Shown here piece after piece: positions 40,480 through 46,395 of a stretch of DNA of 46,395 nt. The stretch spans positions 1 through 46,395 of the forward strand of contig JASDDH010000030.1 of the NCBI GenBank assembly GCA_030407505.1, in the 5' to 3' direction. Below the pieces are notes generated by a model, which saw only the letters and a program-made list of their open reading frames with translations, was not told the origin of the DNA and did not search any database. Position numbers and translations under genes: made by a program. The DNA is from Planococcus sp. APC 4015. Lineage in GTDB: Bacteria; Actinomycetota; Actinomycetes; Actinomycetales; Microbacteriaceae. Position 1 is the first letter of the stretch. Each line of letters opens with the position of its first letter.

Positions 40480-41600
40480 GCGACCCGCTCCGCGATCAGC
40501 CCGCGGTACAGCGCGGCGTGCGCGGCGGCGGCTGCGGCATCGGTGCGCGTCCGCGCCATCTGTCGCGATGCCGTGAGCGCTGTTCTGCGCACGGAACCCC
40601 GGCGCGCGTGGACGTCGGGGTCGAGCACGTCGCCCAGCGCCGAGGTCAGCGAGGTGGTCGATCCCGGCGCGAACCCCGCGACGGTGCCGTCCCGATGCTG
40701 TTCGAGATAGTGACCGATGTCAGGTGAGACGACGGCGACTCCGAGATCCCAGCAGAGTTCGAGCCACCCGGAATGCGTGCCGTGCCGGTAGGGCAGGACG
40801 CACGCGTCGAGTCGGCTCAGCGCCGCCGTCAGCTCGGCGTCGGAGAGCCGCTCGTGCTCGATGAGCTCGACCGACTCGTCGTCGGCGCACAGCCGCCGCA
40901 CCTCGTCGCGCGAGCGCTCGTCGCGCACGGCCCGGTGCAGGCGCACCTCGCCGATGACGTCGAGTCCGCGAGCGCCCAGTCGCTCGAGCGCGGCGAGGAG
41001 GGCGGAGACCGTGCCGGGCCCGTCGACGTTGGCACGCAGGTCTTTGAGGTGCACGCCGACACGCATCGTGGTCGAACGCGGTACCTGCGGGATGTCGGCG
41101 TGCGAAGTGAGGACGGACGGATGCGGGATCACGGCGGCGTCACGCCCCCAGCGACGGCGGACCGCATCGGCCGCCCCCGACGTCAGCGTGACGAGCCCAT
41201 CGGCGCCCGTGACGAGCTCGTCGAGCTGGCGGCGATACCCGGCCTGCTCGGCGAGCTGCGGGTGGTCGAGGTCGTGGACGGTGAACACGACCGGCCAGCC
41301 GGCGCGGTGGGCAGCCGCGATGCACCGCGTGAGATGGCCCGGCGCGAAGGACTCGGTGCCGAAGTGCACGTGCAGCAGGTCGGCCGCGGCCGCGTTCGCA
41401 TCGATCCACTCGGGTGAGAGGGCGGCCGGTGGCCACCACACGCCCGCAGCCCGGCCGGGCACTTCGGGATCGGGAGACACGGTGATCCCCGGTGCCGCCG
41501 TGACCCGCCGCACGTACGGGTGGTCCGCGGGCACGGAGACGACGGTGACCGGAGTCGATTCGGCAGGAGCGACGAGCGTCGGCGCAGGGGGCATGCTCAT
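40476..41600 (-). CDS. GT4-like glycosyltransferase
   Basis: A 374-residue GT-B-type protein. LLHVHFGTESF at about residue 85 and FTVHDLDHPQ at about residue 117 are typical of GT4 N-terminal domains. The donor side is divergent (PYRHGTHSGWLELCWDLGVAVVSP) and lacks the classical E-x7-E. AAGGAG precedes ATG 41600, which decides the start against the in-frame ATG six bases later. It is the first gene of the four-gene reverse operon. Confidence 0.82.
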   Translation of the reverse strand: MSMPPAPTLVAPAESTPVTVVSVPADHPYVRRVTAAPGITVSPDPEVPGRAAGVWWPPAALSPEWIDANAAAADLLHVHFGTESFAPGHLTRCIAAAHRAGWPVVFTVHDLDHPQLAEQAGYRRQLDELVTGADGLVTLTSGAADAVRRRWGRDAAVIPHPSVLTSHADIPQVPRSTTMRVGVHLKDLRANVDGPGTVSALLAALERLGARGLDVIGEVRLHRAVRDERSRDEVRRLCADDESVELIEHERLSDAELTAALSRLDACVLPYRHGTHSGWLELCWDLGVAVVSPDIGHYLEQHRDGTVAGFAPGSTTSLTSALGDVLDPDVHARRGSVRRTALTASRQMARTRTDAAAAAAHAALYRGLIAERVA

Positions 41601-41668
41601 GTCTTCTCCTTCCAGAAGGGGGGCTTCGGTGCCGACGATAGGCGTAAAAAATCGATCGCCCGCGGTGC

Positions 41669-41697
41669 TTGACCTGAGGGCGGGGGGCGGGTAGCGA
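41669..41697 (+). promoter_or_regulatory. Forward promoter of the divergent glycosyltransferase region
   Basis: -35 TTGACC (41669-41674) and -10 TAGCGA (41692-41697) are spaced by exactly 17 bp. The start site would fall at about 41704-41706, on the ATG at 41706, so that ATG is preferred over the one at 41697, which lies in the -10 itself. Confidence 0.6.
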
Positions 41698-41705
41698 TGA
41701 GCAGG

Positions 41706-42755
41706 ATGACCGAATCGCTCCCGCTCCAACTCCTCGTCGGGCCACCCGCCCACGGGGTCGTCCGCTACGCCTCCGACATCGCTGTCCAGGTGGTGGCCCT
41801 CGAGCCCGACGCACGAGTGGCGGTCGCCGCCGGCGTCGACGAGGCGCTCGCGCTCGCCGCATCCGCTCCCCGTGTCCACGTGCATGCCACCGACCGGCTG
41901 TTCGGCCGCTCGCCCGAGGCCGCGGGCGACGCCGTGGCGGCGCTCGGCGAGCGGACCGCGCTCACGCTCACCCTGCACGATCTGCCGCAGCCGTCCGACG
42001 GCACCATGATGCGGCGACGCGCAGCGGCCTACGCGCGCATGATCGAGGCCGCGCGAGGCGTCGTCGTCAACAGCGACCATGAACGACTGCTCGTCGAGGA
42101 GTTCCTTCCCGGCTCGCGCGAGCCGCGGGTGATCCCTCTCGGCGCGACGTCGGCAGAGGTTCCGCCGTCTCCGTCACCGCCGTACTCGGCCGGGCCGCGC
42201 CCGCTCACGGTGCTCATCGCGGGGTTCGTGTACCCCGGAAAAGGGCACGAGCCGGCGATCCGCGCGGCGGCCCGGGCGGCCGCCGACCTGCGGGCTGCGG
42301 GCGACGCCGTCTCCGACGTCGTGGTGCGCGCGATCGGCGGATCGTCTGCGGGGCACGAGCACGACGTCGACGAGCTCGCGGCGCTGGCGAGCCGGCTGGG
42401 CGTGAGCTTCGATATCACCGGATTCCTCGACGACGACCGGTTCGCGGCGAGCATGGATGCCGACGGCGTCCCCCTCGCCGCACACGAGCACGTGTCGGCA
42501 TCGAGGACCATGCTCGACTGGGTCGAGGCGGGCCGGCATCCGCTCGTCGTCGACTCGCGCTACGCCCAGGAGATGGATGCCCTGCGACCCGGGACGATGA
42601 CCCGCTATGAGCCGGCGGACCTCGCCGCACGGCTCGTCGCCGCCTGGCGCGATCCGGGCCGCACCCGCTCGACGAGCGGAGCGTCGCTGCGGCCGACCGT
42701 GTGCGACGCCGCGCGCGCCTATGTCGCGTGGTGGAGCGGCCCGGTGACCGGATGA
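41706..42755 (+). CDS. GT4-like glycosyltransferase
   Basis: A 349-residue GT-B-type protein. The N-terminal half includes LTLHDLPQPSDG and GVVVNSDHER, and the second half begins with LIAGFVYPGKGHEPAI. The last part (EHVSASRTMLDWVEAGRHPLVVDS) fits the donor side of GT4 enzymes loosely. The start at 41706 is chosen from promoter position; an ATG at 41697 is the alternative. It is divergent from the reverse operon and overlaps the next gene by ATGA. Confidence 0.78.
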   Translation: MTESLPLQLLVGPPAHGVVRYASDIAVQVVALEPDARVAVAAGVDEALALAASAPRVHVHATDRLFGRSPEAAGDAVAALGERTALTLTLHDLPQPSDGTMMRRRAAAYARMIEAARGVVVNSDHERLLVEEFLPGSREPRVIPLGATSAEVPPSPSPPYSAGPRPLTVLIAGFVYPGKGHEPAIRAAARAAADLRAAGDAVSDVVVRAIGGSSAGHEHDVDELAALASRLGVSFDITGFLDDDRFAASMDADGVPLAAHEHVSASRTMLDWVEAGRHPLVVDSRYAQEMDALRPGTMTRYEPADLAARLVAAWRDPGRTRSTSGASLRPTVCDAARAYVAWWSGPVTG

Positions 42756-43990
42756 CCGGTGGCCGCGTCGTCCCGGGCAACCGGTGGGACCTCCTGGACG
42801 GCGTCCTGCCGGACGAGCCGCCGCGCGTGTCGGTGATCGTGTCGCACTACCGGCAGCCCGAGCAGCTCGCACGTACGCTGACGGCGCTCCGGGATCAGGA
42901 CCACCCGCCCCAGCGCCTCGAGATCATCGTCGCCGACGACGGCTCGCCCGAGCCCCCGGTCGTTCCCCCCGGGGTGATCCTCGTGCGGCAGGAGGATGAG
43001 GGATTCCGCTTGGCCGCCGCGCGCAACCTGGGCGCCGCGCGCGCCACGGGGGACGTGCTCGTGTTCCTGGACGCCGACACGACGCCGGAACGCGGTTTCG
43101 TGCGTGAGCTCACGCGGCTCCCCTCCCTCGCGCCCGACTGCGTCACGGTGGGTCGGCGGCGGCACGCCGATCTCGACGGCGTCGACCCCGGGCTCGCGAT
43201 CGCGGAGGCCGTGACGGGTCGCGAGCTGGAGGAGCCGTCGTGGCTGCAGGACGCCTATCGCCGGAGCCGCGACCTGAAGGATGCCGACGACCGCAGCTAC
43301 CGGTACTTGATCGGCGCGGTGCTGGCATGCTCGCGCGCGTTCTTCGCCGAAGTCGGCCCGTTCGACGAGGGGTTCACCCGCTACGGCGGCGAGGACTGGG
43401 AGTGGGCCTACCGGGCGTGGATCCGCGGGGCGGTGCTGGCGCACGTGCCGCAGGCGGTGGCGTGGCACGACGGTCCCGACGCCGCCGGACGAGCCGACGC
43501 CGATCCGGCCGCGAAGGACGCCGAGGCGCTTCGTCTCGCCGACGTCATCCCCGTGCCGGGATCCCGTGGGCACGGCATCCATCCCGAGAAGGTCGACGTG
43601 GTTGTCGTGCCGCCGCGCGATGCGAGCGACGCCGAGTCGTTCGTCAGCGTCGACAGTGCGCTCGCGGTGCTCGCCGGTGCCGAGCCGGCCGCAGACGGCG
43701 CCCGCTTCGACCGGGTGCGGATCCGCGTCGAGATCGAGCGCCCGGTGCGTGTGCACGGCGAGCAGTTGGCCGATCTCGTGCGACGCGTCTCGCGCGAACG
43801 GCTCGGCGAGCTGGTGGTGCACGACTCGGACGGGACGATCCTCGTGCGGATCGTCTCGACGCGCGCGGCCGCCCGCAGCCGGCGGTGGGCGCGGGACGAC
43901 CTCTTCCGCGTCGAGGGCGTCGTCGCGCGCGACCTGAGCCCACTGCGCGCCGACGTCGACCTCGAGGCCTATCTCGGCGGGTGGGGCTGA
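42752..43990 (+). CDS. Family 2 glycosyltransferase with C-terminal extension
   Basis: A 412-residue GT-A glycosyltransferase. The nucleotide-binding start is SVIVSHYRQPEQL, the DxD motif is in VFLDADTTPE (about residue 110), and GPFDEGFTRYGGEDWEWAYRAW is a GT7C-type region, as in the enzyme at 37551. About 130 residues follow the catalytic domain without a motif I recognise. ATG 42752 overlaps the preceding stop. Confidence 0.85.
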   Translation: MTGGRVVPGNRWDLLDGVLPDEPPRVSVIVSHYRQPEQLARTLTALRDQDHPPQRLEIIVADDGSPEPPVVPPGVILVRQEDEGFRLAAARNLGAARATGDVLVFLDADTTPERGFVRELTRLPSLAPDCVTVGRRRHADLDGVDPGLAIAEAVTGRELEEPSWLQDAYRRSRDLKDADDRSYRYLIGAVLACSRAFFAEVGPFDEGFTRYGGEDWEWAYRAWIRGAVLAHVPQAVAWHDGPDAAGRADADPAAKDAEALRLADVIPVPGSRGHGIHPEKVDVVVVPPRDASDAESFVSVDSALAVLAGAEPAADGARFDRVRIRVEIERPVRVHGEQLADLVRRVSRERLGELVVHDSDGTILVRIVSTRAAARSRRWARDDLFRVEGVVARDLSPLRADVDLEAYLGGWG

Positions 43991-44016
43991 GGCTTCTCAG
44001 CCCCCGACCCGGCCAG

Positions 44017-44081
44017 TCGCCGAGTTGCCGCTTGTGGTCGTTATGCGCGGTCTGTTGCGACCTCGAGTGGCAACTCGGCGA
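44017..44081. repeat. Long imperfect palindromic intergenic element
   Basis: Arms 44017-44040 and 44058-44081 pair over 24 positions with three mismatches around a 17-nt loop. The outer 13 bp (TCGCCGAGTTGCC / GGCAACTCGGCGA) are perfect. It lies between the convergent glycosyltransferase and thiolase genes. It resembles a REP-like element I recall from Microbacterium genomes; no second copy was seen in this window. It may also terminate transcription. Confidence 0.6.
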
Positions 44082-44112
44082 AACCGGCGAACCGGGGAAG
44101 GGTGGGGCGACC

Positions 44113-45297
44113 TCAGCGGGTGAGGATGAGCGCGTCGCCCTGACCGCCACCGCCGCAGAGGGCCACCGCCGCGGTGCCTACGCCCCGGCGGACGAGCTCG
44201 TGCACGGCGTGCACGACGAGACGGTTTCCGGATGCCCCGATGGGGTGCCCGAGGGCGATGCCTCCGCCGTGCGGGTTGACGATGTCGTCCGAGAGACCGA
44301 GTTCTGCCTGCGAGCGCACGACGACGGCGGCGAACGCCTCGTTGATCTCGACGAGGTCGAGGTCGGCCACGCCGATGCCCTGTTTCGCCAGCGCCTTCTC
44401 GATCGCGCGTGCGGGCTGGGCGTGCAGCGAGTTGTCGGGTCCGGCGACCTGGCCGGATGCCCCCACCACGGCGAGCACGTCCCATCCGTTCTCGGCTGCG
44501 TGCGCGCGCGTCGTCAAGACGACGGCAGAGGCCCCGTCCGAGATCTGGGACGCGTTGCCGGCGGTGATCGAGCCGTCCTTCGAGAATGCCGGTCGCAGCC
44601 CCGCGAGGGTCTCGGCGGTGGTCTCGGGGCGGACGCCCTCATCCTCGGCGACCCGCACGGGCTCCCCGCGCCGCTGCGGTATCTCGACCGGGACGATCTC
44701 GGCTTCGAACAGCCCGGCGTCGTGCGCGGCGGCGGCGCGCTGGTGGGAGCGGGCGGCTACGGCATCCTGAGCCTCGCGCGTCACCCCGAGACGCTCGTTG
44801 TGCCGTTCTGTCGATGCGCCCATGCTCTCGCGGTCGAACGCGTCGGTGAGGCCGTCGTACGCCATGTGGTCGAGCACTTCGATCGAGCCGTAGGCCCAGC
44901 CGTCGCGCGAGCCCATCAGCAGGTGCGGCGCGCGTGTCATCGACTCCATGCCCGCCGCGACCACGACGGTCGCGTCGCCCACCCGCAGCATGCGGGCGCC
45001 GTCGATGATGGCGGTGAGGCCCGAGAGGCACACCTTGTTGACCGAGCCGGCGTGGACGTCCCACCCGATGCCGGCACCGATGGCCGCCTGGCGCGCGGGA
45101 TTCTGGCCCGATCCGGCGGGCAGCACCTGGCCGACGAGCACGGCATCGACGGCGGATGCCGGGATGCCGCCCTTCTGGAGTGCCCCCGCGATCGCGATCG
45201 ACCCCAGCTGGGGGGCGGTCAGTGCGGCGAGCCGGCCCTTGAGGCGCCCCTGCGGGGTGCGGGCGGCGGCGATGATGACGACGTCGTCGTGGTTCAT
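44113..45297 (-). CDS. Acetyl-CoA C-acyltransferase (thiolase)
   Basis: A 394-residue thiolase that splits or forms 3-oxoacyl-CoA, most likely acetoacetyl-CoA or 3-oxoadipyl-CoA. The acylated Cys is in NKVCLSGL (about residue 90), the His in GHPIGASG (about 350) and the second Cys in [10 protein letters not shown] near the end. The start overlaps the CoA-transferase B stop by ATGA. With the two transferase subunits it forms a short activation-and-cleavage route for a 3-oxoacid. Confidence 0.93.
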   Translation of the reverse strand: MNHDDVVIIAAARTPQGRLKGRLAALTAPQLGSIAIAGALQKGGIPASAVDAVLVGQVLPAGSGQNPARQAAIGAGIGWDVHAGSVNKVCLSGLTAIIDGARMLRVGDATVVVAAGMESMTRAPHLLMGSRDGWAYGSIEVLDHMAYDGLTDAFDRESMGASTERHNERLGVTREAQDAVAARSHQRAAAAHDAGLFEAEIVPVEIPQRRGEPVRVAEDEGVRPETTAETLAGLRPAFSKDGSITAGNASQISDGASAVVLTTRAHAAENGWDVLAVVGASGQVAGPDNSLHAQPARAIEKALAKQGIGVADLDLVEINEAFAAVVVRSQAELGLSDDIVNPHGGGIALGHPIGASGNRLVVHAVHELVRRGVGTAAVALCGGGGQGDALILTR

Positions 45298-45959
45298 GAC
45301 TCGATCCTCTCGTGGCCGATCAGTTCGGGTGAGATCGTGAGCGGCGGCTCGGTCGCGGCGATGACCTCGTCGACGGTGACGCCCGGCGCCGTCTCGACGA
45401 GCACCAGGCCGGCGTCGGTGACATCGATGACGGCCAGGTCGGTGATGATGCGGTCAACGACGCCCCGCCCCGTGAGCGGGAGCGAGCATTCGTCCACGAT
45501 CTTGGGCGAGCCGTCGCGCGCGACGTGCTCCATCAGCACGATGACCCGCGCCGCGCCGTGCACCAGGTCCATCGCCCCGCCCGGGCCCTTGACCATCTTG
45601 CCGGGGATCATCCAGTTGGCGAGGTCGCCGGCCGTCGACACCTGCATGGCTCCGAGGATCGCGGCGTCGATCTTGCCGCCGCGGATCATGCCGAAACTCG
45701 TCGCAGAGTCGAAGTACGAGGCCCCGGCGAGCACGGTGACGGTCTCTTTGCCCGCGTTGATGAGGTCGGGGTCGACGTCCTCGTCGGTCGGGTACGGACC
45801 GACACCGAGGATGCCGTTCTCGGACTGCAGCACGACGGTGAAGCCGTCGGGCACGTGGTTGGGCACGAGCGTCGGCAGCCCGATGCCGAGGTTGACGTAC
45901 GATCCGTCGGCGAGCTCTCGAGCCGCGCGCGCGGCCATCTCGTTGCGGCTGAGCGCCAT
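45294..45959 (-). CDS. 3-oxoacid CoA-transferase subunit B
   Basis: A 221-residue beta subunit of a succinyl-CoA:3-oxoacid CoA-transferase. The catalytic Glu is in SENGILG at about residue 47, followed by [22 protein letters not shown] and the conserved [14 protein letters not shown] and [13 protein letters not shown] stretches. It moves CoA from succinyl-CoA to acetoacetate or 3-oxoadipate; sequence alone does not decide which. It starts 1 bp after the subunit A stop and overlaps the thiolase gene. Confidence 0.93.
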   Translation of the reverse strand: MALSRNEMAARAARELADGSYVNLGIGLPTLVPNHVPDGFTVVLQSENGILGVGPYPTDEDVDPDLINAGKETVTVLAGASYFDSATSFGMIRGGKIDAAILGAMQVSTAGDLANWMIPGKMVKGPGGAMDLVHGAARVIVLMEHVARDGSPKIVDECSLPLTGRGVVDRIITDLAVIDVTDAGLVLVETAPGVTVDEVIAATEPPLTISPELIGHERIES

Positions 45960-45960
45960 G

Positions 45961-46395
45961 TCAGTCCTCTGTTCCTGAGTTCGACCCGGCCCCTGAGCTC
46001 GTCGAAGGGCGCACGGTGCGGCGCTCGATGCGCTTCTCGATGTCGGTGCCCACCTCGACGACGCGGTGCACGTAGATGCCGGGCAGGTGGATGGTCGCCG
46101 GGTCGATCTCGCCGGGTTCTACGAGCCGCTCCACCTGCGCGATGCAGATCCGCCCGGCCATCGCGGCGAGCGGGTTGAAATTCTGGGCGGCCTTGTTGAA
46201 GACGAGGTTGCCGTGGCGGTCGCCGACGGCGGCGTGCACGAGGGCGTAGTCGGTGACGATCGCCTCCTCGAGCACGTACTCGCGGGGCCGGCCTGACACC
46301 TCGAACGTGCGCACGTCCTTGACGGGCGACGCCACGGCGATGCCGCCTGCGCCGTCGTAGCGCCGGGGGAGCCCGCCTTCGGCGACCTGCGTGCC
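45961..46395 (-). CDS. 3-oxoacid CoA-transferase subunit A, 5' end outside the window
   Basis: The last 144 residues of the alpha subunit; the frame runs off the window end at 46395 (GTQVAEGG...), so the start is not seen. Conserved stretches are [33 protein letters not shown] and a C-terminal [17 protein letters not shown]. The final 15 or so residues ([15 protein letters not shown]) are not family-like and are encoded by the repeat at 45988-46011 and its flank. Confidence 0.9.
   Translation of the reverse strand, partial: GTQVAEGGLPRRYDGAGGIAVASPVKDVRTFEVSGRPREYVLEEAIVTDYALVHAAVGDRHGNLVFNKAAQNFNPLAAMAGRICIAQVERLVEPGEIDPATIHLPGIYVHRVVEVGTDIEKRIERRTVRPSTSSGAGSNSGTED
45988..46011. repeat. Copy of the CCCTTCGAC-GAGCTCAGGG repeat inside a CDS
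   Basis: The reverse strand reads GCCCTTCGACGAGCTCAGGG followed by GCC, a copy of the short repeat that is very common in many high-GC genomes and often encodes the peptide STSSGAG. It lies within the 3' end of the CoA-transferase A gene. A degenerate half copy (CCTGAGTTCGA) lies next to it at about 45974-45984. Confidence 0.65.

Noticed and set aside
37551..43990. Complete capsule or teichoic-acid locus
   Set aside because: No flippase, polymerase, ABC exporter, priming transferase or nucleotide-sugar gene is present in the cluster.
1..46395. CRISPR arrays, insertion sequences, prophage or integrase genes
   Set aside because: No regular spaced repeats and no transposase- or integrase-like proteins were seen on either strand.

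Overview
The window comes from a high-GC Gram-positive actinobacterium, most likely a Microbacterium-like member of the Microbacteriaceae. This rests on GC-rich codon use throughout, many GTG starts, many genes that appear leaderless (a -10 hexamer 3-8 nt before the start codon), two binding-protein sugar-type transporters without their own ATPase, and a Pls/PosA-type synthetase. The genus is an inference. No rRNA, tRNA, CRISPR array, transposase or phage gene was seen, so the window reads as ordinary chromosome made of accessory metabolic islands.

Layout. (1) 25-5544: a fructoside/sucrose operon with a lipoprotein binding protein, two permeases, a LacI regulator and a cytoplasmic GH32 hydrolase. 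(2) 5668-12248: single genes and small units, namely a Gfo/Idh/MocA oxidoreductase, a histidine-kinase-ATPase/LuxR fusion regulator divergent from a formaldehyde-dehydrogenase-type enzyme plus a GlcG/HbpS protein, a VIT-type transporter, a Nudix hydrolase, and an atypical zinc-ribbon SDR coupled to a small protein. (3) 12339-25652: a catabolic island. It holds a second binding-protein transporter with an alpha/beta hydrolase; a reverse operon of a histidinol-dehydrogenase-like enzyme, an SDR and an HpcH/HpaI aldolase; a LacI regulator; a SnoaL-like protein, a bicupin and a carbon-nitrogen hydrolase; and a LysR regulator divergent from a second histidinol-dehydrogenase-like enzyme. Copies of one 16-bp operator, close to GTGCATACGTATGCAC, sit on the promoters of three transcription units and beside the LacI gene, so the island reads as one regulon for an unidentified substrate. 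(4) 25675-28011: a quinone-oxidoreductase-type MDR protein and a membrane fatty-acid desaturase. (5) 28040-35153: a structured noncoding stretch, a Lys/Ala-rich nucleoid-type protein, a 1306-residue Pls/PosA-family single-module NRPS with six membrane segments, an M1 aminopeptidase overlapping it, and a convergent 4'-phosphopantetheinyl transferase. Together these look like a self-contained poly-amino-acid (possibly epsilon-poly-lysine-like) locus. (6) 35211-43990: a flavin monooxygenase-like protein and seven glycosyltransferases arranged around a divergent promoter at about 41.65 kb. (7) 44113-46395: a thiolase and both subunits of a 3-oxoacid CoA-transferase (subunit A runs off the window).

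The strongest candidates for undescribed biology are the HisD-paralogue regulon in (3) and the Pls-type cluster in (5). Smaller points of interest are the kinase-ATPase/LuxR fusion, the noncoding block at 28.04-28.53 kb, and a long palindromic intergenic repeat at 44.0 kb.
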